Positions 30,157-38,422 of a stretch of DNA of 64,000 nt are shown here, in pieces. The notes beneath the pieces are model-generated. The model saw only the letters and a program-made list of their open reading frames with translations. It ran no database searches and was not told where the DNA came from. Each line of letters begins with the position of its first letter. Position 1 is the stretch's first letter. The position numbers and the translations under genes were made by a program. The stretch is from Candidatus Peregrinibacteria bacterium. GTDB lineage: Bacteria; Patescibacteriota; Gracilibacteria; UBA1369; LOWO2-01-FULL-3. The stretch is taken from contig JABILX010000004.1 of assembly GCA_018654255.1 (NCBI GenBank), positions 1 through 64,000 on the forward strand, given 5' to 3'.

Positions 30157-30823
30157 TGTTAGCTAATTTTAAAAAGTGAGTTAAAGGGAATTCCTCAATA
30201 GGTATTGGTATAAACGCTTCATCTCCCAAATCAGAAAATAGATTTGGACCATCTATTGGTTGATTTTCCAGTAAGTTTGCAAGGGTATAATCCCTACGTT
30301 TTATCATACTCCCATTTACGGCTGACCACTCGGAAAAAACAATTGGATGTGAACTTTCGCCCACCGTTTTCAGGGTTAAAGCATCTCCACAAAGAATATT
30401 TCTACTAATTATAAATCGGACAGAGATTCTACATTCTTCTTTGCATTTGTCTCTATAAAGTGCGGTATATTTTTCATCGAATATGTTAAATAGTCTTTTA
30501 CCGCAATCTTGCACATTATCCTCTAGGATATCCACTCCATAAATGCTTGAAATGGCAATAACTGAATACCTTTCAAATTCCAATTGGTTTCTCTTATAAC
30601 GTTTTTCTACTTCTGATAGCTTCCTTTTAAATATTTCAACGAGAAAATTACCTGTGCCACAGGCAGGCTCTAAAAAACGGGAATCGATTCTTTCCGTTTC
30701 TTGTTCCACTAGGTCAAGCATAGCATTTACTTCACGCTCGGCTGTAAATACTTCACCGTGATCAGCAATACGCTCCTTCGATTTAGCCTGGCTGACTGGT
30801 GTATTGTTTTTTCCACTCTGCAT
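30143..30823 (-). CDS. DNA methyltransferase-like protein with SAM-binding motifs, no obvious NPPY
   Basis: 'RFLEPACGTGNFLVEIFKRKL', 'IYGVDILEDNVQDCGKRLF', 'NILCGDALTL'; expected catalytic position reads 'IVFSEWSAVNGSM'. Confidence 0.72.
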   Translation of the reverse strand: MQSGKNNTPVSQAKSKERIADHGEVFTAEREVNAMLDLVEQETERIDSRFLEPACGTGNFLVEIFKRKLSEVEKRYKRNQLEFERYSVIAISSIYGVDILEDNVQDCGKRLFNIFDEKYTALYRDKCKEECRISVRFIISRNILCGDALTLKTVGESSHPIVFSEWSAVNGSMIKRRDYTLANLLENQPIDGPNLFSDLGDEAFIPIPIEEFPLTHFLKLANNVQA

Positions 30824-31068
30824 TATCTGGTTGTTATTAGTTGTTGCAAAAATTGGCCAACCAAACTGGTGTTATTCTACAAAGTAAGAGGAGAAACCGC
30901 AACCCCACCAAGGAGTAATGGAAAGATATATCCAACTTAACTGCGAGGATTTATTAATGTGGACTGATTCATTACAGTAAAGAATAATAAGAAATGGACT
31001 TTTTATTTTTCAACCACCGTCTTATAATAAGGCCACTAAATCAAGTTATTTTTACTTAAAGAAAAAAT

Positions 31069-31287
31069 ATGCCAGAACGCATCAATTTCTATCAAATATT
31101 TCGGATCGGTCCTGACGGAAGTATAGAGCCAATTAAAACCGTTAGGATTGGCGGTGCGCAATTTGGTCCAGGTGTTCGCTTTGGAAAAGGAGTTTCCTTT
31201 GGTGGCATAGATTTATCAAAATACATAGGAAGAGATTTGCGTGTGGAAGAACAAGATGGAGTTTTAATCATTACCGGTATTTATTAA
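31069..31287 (+). CDS. Small hypothetical protein (72 aa)
   Basis: Intact ORF starting the + strand gene run of the element. Confidence 0.6.
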   Translation: MPERINFYQIFRIGPDGSIEPIKTVRIGGAQFGPGVRFGKGVSFGGIDLSKYIGRDLRVEEQDGVLIITGIY

Positions 31288-31290
31288 ATT

Positions 31291-31644
31291 ATGGCAGACA
31301 AAGTAACTATCGACATACCGAAAGCCTCAAGCAAAGAAGTTGTTATAATACCAATTGGCGATCTTGGAGGAATAAAGAAAAAATTTGAAAAAATTGACCA
31401 GATTTTATTTGTCATAATAACTGTTCTCTTATTTTCTTTGGTCGCAATCATTGTTTCAGTAGTTGGAATATTTTTAGATCAAATGAGGTACAACAATGCT
31501 GCCTATAAAGATTATGCTGAAAAAATAGAAATAGTAGATTTTGGACAGGACGCTAATAATGAATTATTGCAACAGAACAAACAAAATCAGGAATTAATCC
31601 TGCAACAACAAGAAGAATTATTGAAATTGTTCGAAAAGCAATAG
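31291..31644 (+). CDS. Hypothetical membrane protein (one TM)
   Basis: 'ILFVIITVLLFSLVAIIVSVVGIFL' TM segment, Gln-rich coiled tail. Confidence 0.6.
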   Translation: MADKVTIDIPKASSKEVVIIPIGDLGGIKKKFEKIDQILFVIITVLLFSLVAIIVSVVGIFLDQMRYNNAAYKDYAEKIEIVDFGQDANNELLQQNKQNQELILQQQEELLKLFEKQ

Positions 31645-31671
31645 GCAAAACAGAATATATGGCAAGAAACT

Positions 31672-32073
31672 ATGAAAAAGATTTCCTACAACAAGCTTTC
31701 TGCAAGGCAAAAAGAGAACTATAATTTCCAGAAGATTTCCGCAATATTAGCTGATTATGGATTCAATACTCTACGCTTGTCGGATGATTGGCAAGGTGCT
31801 GATTTTATAGCTAATCATATTGATGGAAATACTTTTCTTAAAGTTCAGTTAAAGGGAAGGTTCACGATATCAAAGAAGTACATTGGTAAGGAGATTTGGG
31901 TTGGTTTTCCGCACAAGGGCGGGTGGTACCTTTATCCGCACGACATAGTCGTAGAAGAACTACGAGGATACTCAAACTTTGAGAATACACAGTCTTGGAG
32001 AAGGGCCGGGACAATACATAATGCCAATCCATCAAAAAAAGATTTAGAAATTCTGAAGCCATACAAACTCTAG
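31672..32073 (+). CDS. Putative PD-(D/E)XK-fold nuclease-like protein
   Basis: 'WQGADFIANHIDGNTFLKVQLKGRF' resembles D-x(n)-QxK of restriction endonuclease folds. Confidence 0.45.
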   Translation: MKKISYNKLSARQKENYNFQKISAILADYGFNTLRLSDDWQGADFIANHIDGNTFLKVQLKGRFTISKKYIGKEIWVGFPHKGGWYLYPHDIVVEELRGYSNFENTQSWRRAGTIHNANPSKKDLEILKPYKL

Positions 32074-32179
32074 TTGTTATAAAAATACTCTTCGATCAAT
32101 AGCTCAAGTAAAACAAATCTCTATATGGTATAATACAGCTGTTTTATAGACGCTTAACAAATCTATAAAGGAGTATATT

Positions 32180-32773
32180 ATGACTGTAAAACAGAAGAAA
32201 TTCTTCCAGAGCATCCTTGATTCTCCTAGCTACGCAGAAGCAGCTAGAAAAGCTGGATATAGTGAGAAGTCCTGTAGGGTATCAGCTTGTAGAAATATAA
32301 CGAAGTATAACGAATTCTTCGTGCGTTTAATGAGAGAAGCAGACATAGACACAGATTCGTTAGCAAAGAACCTGAAACAGGGCTTAAATGCAGAAAATGA
32401 AGGCATCAAATTCAGATATACAAAGCTAGCACTAGATCTATTAGAGAAAGTGTTGAATAATGAAAAATTGGAGGAGGAACTCGAGTATGATGAAGAAATT
32501 AAAGAAAAAACTTCAGAAGAGCATATGATAGATAGATTTATGTTTGCCTTAAGATTGGCGAAGTGGACTGAATCAAGTATGGCTTTTATTGATCTCAAGG
32601 ATTTGCCTGAAAATGTACAGATGCTCCAGCCGGAAGAAGTAGTAAAAAGGCTGAAAATAGAGAAGTATTTGACTGGAAAATCCAAAAGAACTCCAAAAGA
32701 AATGAATAGTTGCTTTGTACAGCGCGCGAAAGACAGCCTTCCCTCTAAAGAAAATAATACAACAAAAAAATGA
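32180..32773 (+). CDS. Terminase-small-subunit-like HTH protein
   Basis: 'TVKQKKFFQSILDSPSYAEAARKAGYSEKSCRVSACRNITKYNEFF' matches the terminase small subunit N-terminal pattern; overlaps the recombinase start. Confidence 0.6.
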   Translation: MTVKQKKFFQSILDSPSYAEAARKAGYSEKSCRVSACRNITKYNEFFVRLMREADIDTDSLAKNLKQGLNAENEGIKFRYTKLALDLLEKVLNNEKLEEELEYDEEIKEKTSEEHMIDRFMFALRLAKWTESSMAFIDLKDLPENVQMLQPEEVVKRLKIEKYLTGKSKRTPKEMNSCFVQRAKDSLPSKENNTTKK

Positions 32774-34332
32774 CAGATACTTCAGAGTCAGTTACGGTTA
32801 AAAGATGCGTGATATATCTTCGGAAATCGGAAGATGATCCCAAGAAACAAGTAAGATCTATAAAAGACCAGAAGAGGGAGTGTTTGATGTTGGCTGAAAG
32901 GAGTGGGATGAAAGTGAAAAACGAAGACATAATAGAGGAAGAACGATCTGCGAAACGATCGGGGAATAGATCTAAATTCACAAAGTTAATCGAAGATATA
33001 AGAAAAAGGAAAATAGACGGCCTAATTGCTTGGCACCCTGATAGGTTGGCAAGAAATATGAAAGAAGCTGGAGAGATAATAGATTTACTAGATGAAGAAA
33101 TATTAAAAGTTCTAAAATTTGTAGCACATCATTACGAAAACGACTACAACGGCAAAATGGCTTTAGGAATAAATTTTGTTATTGCCAAGCAGTACTCCGA
33201 TAAGTTGTCCGTAGATGTAAAAAGAGGAGTGGTGAGAGCTTTGTCGGAGGGGAAGTCATCAGGACAGTATAAGCCAGGGTATATTAGGAGCGAAACTACT
33301 AAATATTACGAACCGAACGAAGAAATGTGTGATAATAAAATGACTATGTTTGGATTACTTGGAAAAGCTTGGGCAATGAGGATTGATGGCAAGACTTTAG
33401 AAGAAATAGCAGAATATATGAATATAAACGGGTACAAGAGGCGACTTAAAAAGGCCAGGAAATATCAGGAGATTTCTAAACAAAAATTAGCAAAGGTATT
33501 CAAGGACCCATTCTACTACGGGGTACTAATGCAAGCCGGTCAGGAAGTTGATTTAAGAGGGATTTACGAATTTATCCCGATGGTAACGGAAGAAGAATTT
33601 TTGAAAGTTCAGCACTTTAACAGACCAGAATTAGAGGTGCCAAAAAAACATAAATACCCATTCAAGGGGCTAATAGTATGTAATAACTGTGAAAAAAATC
33701 TAACCGCAGGGGCTCCTAGAAGCCGAAGTGGAGAAAAGTATCTTCGATATTGGTGTGCCAACAAAGATTGTGATAATAAAAGCATTCGAGCAAAAGAAGT
33801 AATTGAATATATGGTTGCACTATTTGATAACCTCGAAACAGTAACAAAAGATCATTATGAAGAATATTTAAAAGGGGCAAAAGAATTCATAAGAAAAGAA
33901 GAAGGATCATTGTTAAATGAACAATGTCAGCTACTTAAAAAACAAAAATTTGCAGAAAAAGAATTTGAGGAGATAGTGGTAGTCTTAATGACCAAAGGGA
34001 GAGGGATGCAGACAAATGAAAGAAAGGCACTAGAAAACAAGAAAAATAAGTTAAGTGATAGCATCAAACAGTACGAAAGAAGACTCGAGAAACTAGACAG
34101 ACAGCTTGAAAAAACAATCCCAATGGACTTTGAAAGCTTTTTGAACACCCTAAAAACCTTATCTACAAGCTTTTTAGCAGCAGACGCTACAACAAAAGAC
34201 GAAATTGCTCGAAACATCTTTTTGAACCTAGGTGTGAAGGGTGGAGAAATCGCTACAGTAAGCGTAAAAGAGCCATTTAAAAGTATGGCAGAAAAGGACT
34301 TTGTCCTAAATGGTGGGCCTGGTTGGATTTGA
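32770..34332 (+). CDS. Large serine recombinase
   Basis: 'CVIYLRKSEDDPKKQVRSIKDQKRECL...GLIAWHPDRLARNMKEAGEIIDLLD'; recombinase domain, Cys zinc-ribbon (CNNCEKNL..CANKDC), coiled coil. Stop codon lies inside the tRNA 3' exon. Confidence 0.92.
   Translation: MTDTSESVTVKRCVIYLRKSEDDPKKQVRSIKDQKRECLMLAERSGMKVKNEDIIEEERSAKRSGNRSKFTKLIEDIRKRKIDGLIAWHPDRLARNMKEAGEIIDLLDEEILKVLKFVAHHYENDYNGKMALGINFVIAKQYSDKLSVDVKRGVVRALSEGKSSGQYKPGYIRSETTKYYEPNEEMCDNKMTMFGLLGKAWAMRIDGKTLEEIAEYMNINGYKRRLKKARKYQEISKQKLAKVFKDPFYYGVLMQAGQEVDLRGIYEFIPMVTEEEFLKVQHFNRPELEVPKKHKYPFKGLIVCNNCEKNLTAGAPRSRSGEKYLRYWCANKDCDNKSIRAKEVIEYMVALFDNLETVTKDHYEEYLKGAKEFIRKEEGSLLNEQCQLLKKQKFAEKEFEEIVVVLMTKGRGMQTNERKALENKKNKLSDSIKQYERRLEKLDRQLEKTIPMDFESFLNTLKTLSTSFLAADATTKDEIARNIFLNLGVKGGEIATVSVKEPFKSMAEKDFVLNGGPGWI
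34309..34321. repeat. Right att-like repeat (aatggtgggcctg)
   Basis: Identical to 24900-24912; overlaps the tRNA 3' end. Confidence 0.75.
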
Positions 34333-34353
34333 ACCAACGACCAATCGGTTATG

Positions 34354-34976
34354 CATCTCATCCACCACTTTCGTGGCCCCTTTCGGGTTTGTAAGCTGGA
34401 CTATCCCTTCATCCTGCGAAAGCAGGACGTCTACCGTCTAGTCTCTACACCTTCAACCGCCTAAGGCGGAAGCTTGGCTCGGGATTGTCATAGTTCGCTA
34501 GTTGCGAACCTTAGATTTCCCCGAATTTGATAGATTATACTTTAGAGATTACTCTCTAAGCAGCCCTTTGAAGCAAAACCGTATCGTGTTACAATCCAGT
34601 TATGAAAGAAATCATAAACTGTAAAATTTGCGGGTGTAAACTGGAAGGAAAACAGACATTATATTGTAGTACAATCTGTAAAAATAAAGCTCATCAGAGC
34701 TATGAAGCTCAAAAAGATAGGGGTCTTCATAGAAAAATAAAACTAGTGACAGAATCCGGAGGACAATGCTCAGTTTGTGGATACAAAAAGAATCTTGCCG
34801 CTCTCACATTCCATCATAAAGACCCTAGTAAGAAAGAATTCAAATTAGATATGAGATCTTTGTCTAATAGGAAACTTTCTCGGATAAATGATGAGCTCAG
34901 AAAATGTACGCTTATCTGTCATAACTGTCATGCAGAATTACATCACCCACAGCACGACTTAGAATCTACTTCCTTA
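34354..34976 (-). ncRNA. Group I intron (tRNA-type, IC3-like) interrupting tRNA-Ile(CAU)
   Basis: Core on minus strand: ..ggggaaatctaag..gacaatcccgagccaagc..ggttgaaggtgtagagactagacggt..gggatagtcc..gatgagatG| resembling the cyanobacterial tRNA-Leu intron core; exon ends in U, intron ends in G. Confidence 0.87.
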
Positions 34977-34991
34977 AGCCGACTGCTCTAA
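34602..34991 (+). CDS. HNH endonuclease, antisense to the group I intron (candidate homing endonuclease)
   Basis: 'QCSVCGYKKNLAALTFHHKDPSKKEF...KCTLICHNCHAELHH'; ORF ends 15 nt into the tRNA 5' exon. Confidence 0.85.
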   Translation: MKEIINCKICGCKLEGKQTLYCSTICKNKAHQSYEAQKDRGLHRKIKLVTESGGQCSVCGYKKNLAALTFHHKDPSKKEFKLDMRSLSNRKLSRINDELRKCTLICHNCHAELHHPQHDLESTSLSRLL

Positions 34992-35030
34992 CCCCTGAGC
35001 TACAGGCCCAAATTTTCAATGTGCAAAAGA

Positions 35031-35366
35031 CTAATTTTCCTCTTTAACAGCCTCCTCCTTTGGAGCTTCAGTTGGAGCCTCAGAAACATGTTTTCCTCCC
35101 CTCTTATCCAACTCGTTCAAAGCTCTAGCGATATTCGATTTCTTGTGATCAGCATTCTTCCCGTGAATTATATTCTTTTTCGCGGCCATGTCGATAATTT
35201 TGTAAGCAAAAGGTAAGAATTTCTTAGCTTCTTCAAGTTTCCCCTCTTTGATCAGTTCAAGAGCTTTTTTATAAGTAGTTTTAAGCTCGCTTCTAACAGG
35301 GAAATTTCTAGCTCTTTTCTTTCGGCTTTGTTGCATTTGCTTTTTTGCAGACTTGATAATTGGCAT
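35031..35366 (-). CDS. rpsT: 30S ribosomal protein S20
   Basis: 'MPIIKSAKKQMQQSRKKRARNFPVRSELKTTYKKALELI..'. Confidence 0.85.
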   Translation of the reverse strand: MPIIKSAKKQMQQSRKKRARNFPVRSELKTTYKKALELIKEGKLEEAKKFLPFAYKIIDMAAKKNIIHGKNADHKKSNIARALNELDKRGGKHVSEAPTEAPKEEAVKEEN

Positions 35367-35455
35367 TACTATAAGGTTAATTGATTTTGAAATTTGCTTG
35401 ATGAGTTTAGGTCAGAACTGACCTGAAGTCAAACAGATTTACCTGGGACTCAAGG

Positions 35456-35516
35456 TTTAATCCGGATTAAAATTAACAGGTTAAAGCCAACAGGTTAAAA
35501 AATTAATCCGGATTAA
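35456..35516. repeat. Palindrome-flanked tandem CAGGTTA element, copy 1
   Basis: TTTAATCCGGATTAAA ... aacaggttaaa gccaacaggttaaa ... TTAATCCGGATTAA. Confidence 0.6.
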
Positions 35517-35575
35517 CTTGCCACGGATTAATTTGCCACTTTCAAACAAAACCCATCCTATGTTAAATTATCCAC

Positions 35576-36151
35576 ATGCAGATAGTACTTGCCTCAAAAA
35601 GCCCACGCCGAATAGAACTCCTCCAAGAACTTGGCCTTAAATTTGAAACATACAGCCCTGATTTCAAGGAAAGAGAAGGGGAAATAGATGAAGATCCGGC
35701 CGAAATAGCCCTCCACAACGCCCTCGGCAAGGCACAAGAAGCCCAAAAACGCTTCAAAAACGCGATAATTATAGGTGTAGACACGGTTGGATCATCCCAC
35801 GGCCACATCTTGGGCAAACCAAAGGACCGAGAAGACGCTACCCGCCTTATTAGGCTAATTTCAGGCACAACGCACAAAGTTGTCTCAGCAGTGGCGATAA
35901 TTAACACAAAATCAGGCAAAATCATTTCCGCGACCACAGAAACTCTCATAACGATGGACAAAATGGACGAGGCCGAAATCCAAGCCTACATCGATACCGG
36001 CGAAGGCGACGACAAAGCAGCCGCATATGCGATCCAAGGTAAAGGCTCACTCTTCATTAAAAAAATAGAAGGGGACTACTTTAATGTAGTTGGTCTCCCA
36101 ATTTACACACTCAAAAAACTTCTAAAAAAATTCTCTGTAGACCTGTTATAA
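35576..36151 (+). CDS. maf: Maf-like nucleotide pyrophosphatase
   Basis: 'MQIVLASKSPRRIELLQELGLKFE...GVDTVG...GEGDDKAAAYAIQGKGSLFIKKIEGDYFNVVGLP'. Confidence 0.92.
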   Translation: MQIVLASKSPRRIELLQELGLKFETYSPDFKEREGEIDEDPAEIALHNALGKAQEAQKRFKNAIIIGVDTVGSSHGHILGKPKDREDATRLIRLISGTTHKVVSAVAIINTKSGKIISATTETLITMDKMDEAEIQAYIDTGEGDDKAAAYAIQGKGSLFIKKIEGDYFNVVGLPIYTLKKLLKKFSVDLL

Positions 36152-36225
36152 GGACCCCGAACCCACCCAACGTCCCTCCCGAACTTAAGTAGGGTTTTTA
36201 GTTAAGTCCGAACTCGTCAAACCCC

Positions 36226-36279
36226 TTGACAAAATCCCATGATTAGTATATAGTCACCTCTTTCCAAAATACTAATCAT
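36226..36279 (+). promoter_or_regulatory. Promoter (TTGACA-17-TATAGT) with 11-bp inverted repeat atgattagtat/atactaatcat
   Basis: Left IR arm overlaps the spacer and start of the -10, right arm in the 5' UTR of the SLH gene at 36286. Confidence 0.55.
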
Positions 36280-36285
36280 TTCACT

Positions 36286-38277
36286 ATGTCTAAAAAAATC
36301 GTATCAAAACTACTCACATTAGTGCTGACAACAGCGCTAATCGCAAGCACAGCAGCGACAGCATTAGCTTCATCTGATCTACGAATTTCGTACGATCAGT
36401 TCAGCTCAAACACTCTTTCTTTCTGCATCAACCAAGATGCAGCAATCACAGTCGGAATATATGAATCGACTGACGATGGAAACGAAGCTGTAAAACTATT
36501 CGCAAACGAATCGCAAATAGATAACGGTTGTTATTCATACAACTGGAACGGGACTTACGAAGACGGCGATGAGGTAGATAAAAACGACAAAATTTTCTAT
36601 TGGATCAAAGCAGAAAACCCTAATAACACAGATACGGTCTCAGGCTGGATCGATTTAGAAGAAGCAGACGAAGACAACGAAATCGATGAGGAAGAAACCC
36701 TAATCGACGATTTGGAAGTAAGCGAAGAAAAATACGATCCATGGGATTCAGATGACGAGCTAGAAATCCAATTCGAACTTGAAGACGACGCTGAAGTAGA
36801 CGTAAAAATCTACAAAAAGTCTTCAAACAAACTTATCAAAGAATTAGCAGATGATGTTGATCTTGATGACGATGACCACTATTACGATTGGGATGGTCGC
36901 GACGAAGACGGTGACATGGTAAAAGAAGGAACATATTATGTAAAAGTTGTGGCAGAAGACGACGATGAGAACAAAGACATTGATTCTGTTACCTTCAAAG
37001 TTAAAAAAGGAGCAAACGACGAAACAGACGACCCACGTTTAGAAGATGTTTTCTTGAGCAAAGCATCATTCGACCCAGGACTAGGGGAATATACATACAT
37101 CATATTCACTCTTACATCAGAAGCTGACCTAGAAATAAACGTATACGATGACGAAGAAGTCAAAGTAGCCGATCTCTACGACAAACACGACGTAGACGCA
37201 GGTACTTATGTATACGGTTGGAACGGCGAAAAAGACAACAACTCTATCGTTGACTACAATTCAACATACACTATCGAAATAATCGCTGAGAACTCAAAAG
37301 GCGACGACGATATCGAGGTAGAAGTCGAAGTGAAACAAGACACAGAAACTTCAAAGAAATCAAACGTATACAAGGACAAAACTATGCCAAAAGTTTTTGA
37401 ACCTGACGGTGCAAAAGAAATGGATTTCCTATTCAAACTTTCAAAAGACGCAGACGTAATCATAGAGGTATACGATGACGGTAAAGTTCTTGCGACTTTA
37501 TTCGAAGGAGAACTTGATAGTGGTTCGAACAAAATCGAATGGAACGGACGCACTAACGATGGAGACCTGATCACAGACGGAATCTACGACTACAAAGTCA
37601 CGTCAGAAAACTACAAAGGCAAATCAATTGAATACGGAAAATTCTATATCGAAAACAGCGACGAAAAATTTGTCGCAACGACAACGACAACAACAACAAC
37701 CGGCCAAACATCAAACAAATGTGCCAACTACAAAGATCTAAGTATCAATGATATGTACTGTGAAGCTATCGCTTGGACTTCAGAAAACGACATTTTCGAA
37801 GGCGACAGCACAGGAAACTTCAATGCATACGCACCAATCAACCGTGTTGAAGCAATCAAAGCCATCCTAAACGCATTCGACATAGAAATAATCGAAGGAT
37901 ACCAAAGCAACGTAAACTTCCTAGATGTACAAAACGGAAGTTGGTACGCGAAATACGTTCAAACAGCCGTCCTCAACGGAATTGCTCAAGGATACCAAAA
38001 CAATACATTCAAGCCAGGTGGCCAAGTTGTAAAAGCAGAAGCACTCGTAATGGCTCTGAACACAGCACAAATCAAAGGCAAAGCTAACGTGAACTACTGC
38101 ACGACAAAACCATACGCAGACATCGAAACAAACGTTTGGTACACAAACGCAATATGTTACTCAAAAGCGTACAACTTGCTCCCAGCATATGGAAACAATT
38201 TCTACCCAACAACTGCATTTACGAGAGGGGACATGGCGCAATTGCTTTATAATATGCAAAAAGCAGGTATACTATAG
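36286..38277 (+). CDS. S-layer-like protein paralog (FlgD/Ig-like repeats + SLH domains)
   Basis: Same architecture as ORFs 3475-5799 and 6071-8836; SLH-like 'YCEAIAWTSENDIFEGDSTGNFNAYAPINRVEAIKAILNAF'. Confidence 0.87.
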   Translation: MSKKIVSKLLTLVLTTALIASTAATALASSDLRISYDQFSSNTLSFCINQDAAITVGIYESTDDGNEAVKLFANESQIDNGCYSYNWNGTYEDGDEVDKNDKIFYWIKAENPNNTDTVSGWIDLEEADEDNEIDEEETLIDDLEVSEEKYDPWDSDDELEIQFELEDDAEVDVKIYKKSSNKLIKELADDVDLDDDDHYYDWDGRDEDGDMVKEGTYYVKVVAEDDDENKDIDSVTFKVKKGANDETDDPRLEDVFLSKASFDPGLGEYTYIIFTLTSEADLEINVYDDEEVKVADLYDKHDVDAGTYVYGWNGEKDNNSIVDYNSTYTIEIIAENSKGDDDIEVEVEVKQDTETSKKSNVYKDKTMPKVFEPDGAKEMDFLFKLSKDADVIIEVYDDGKVLATLFEGELDSGSNKIEWNGRTNDGDLITDGIYDYKVTSENYKGKSIEYGKFYIENSDEKFVATTTTTTTTGQTSNKCANYKDLSINDMYCEAIAWTSENDIFEGDSTGNFNAYAPINRVEAIKAILNAFDIEIIEGYQSNVNFLDVQNGSWYAKYVQTAVLNGIAQGYQNNTFKPGGQVVKAEALVMALNTAQIKGKANVNYCTTKPYADIETNVWYTNAICYSKAYNLLPAYGNNFYPTTAFTRGDMAQLLYNMQKAGIL

Positions 38278-38309
38278 TCAACCAAATTTCGAAAGAATAT
38301 TGGAGGGAT

Positions 38310-38354
38310 AAAAGAGACTTCTTGAAAATCTATTTTGGGAGGTCTTTTTTTTAT
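38310..38354 (+). terminator. Rho-independent terminator
   Basis: agacttcttgaaaatctattttgggaggtctttttttt after the SLH gene. Confidence 0.55.
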
Positions 38355-38422
38355 GTTACGATAAGAAAAGCACGGCGTGAAATCAGCGCTCGAAGCTCAA
38401 AAAAAATTTAACCCTCAAAACT

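Larger units (their letters stand above)
24900..34321. mobile_element. Integrative element at the 3' end of tRNA-Ile(CAU), with serine recombinase and RM-like cargo
   Basis: 13-bp direct repeat aatggtgggcctg at 24900-24912 and 34309-34321; the right copy overlaps the tRNA CCA/acceptor end and the recombinase 3' end. Confidence 0.72.
34311..35009 (-). tRNA. tRNA-Ile(CAU), split: 5' exon 34977-35009, 3' exon 34311-34353 (CCA encoded)
   Basis: Spliced 76 nt: GGGCCTGTAGCTCAGGGGTTAGAGCAGTCGGCT|CATAACCGATTGGTCGTTGGTTCAAATCCAACCAGGCCCACCA; 7-bp acceptor stem, D, anticodon and T arms all form. Confidence 0.88.

Noticed and set aside
34311-35009. Anticodon UAU with intron inserted after U34
   Set aside because: Would require the intron to end in C rather than G; the U33|C34 split giving CAU fits the terminal G and the Ile2-like tRNA sequence better, though splicing was not tested.
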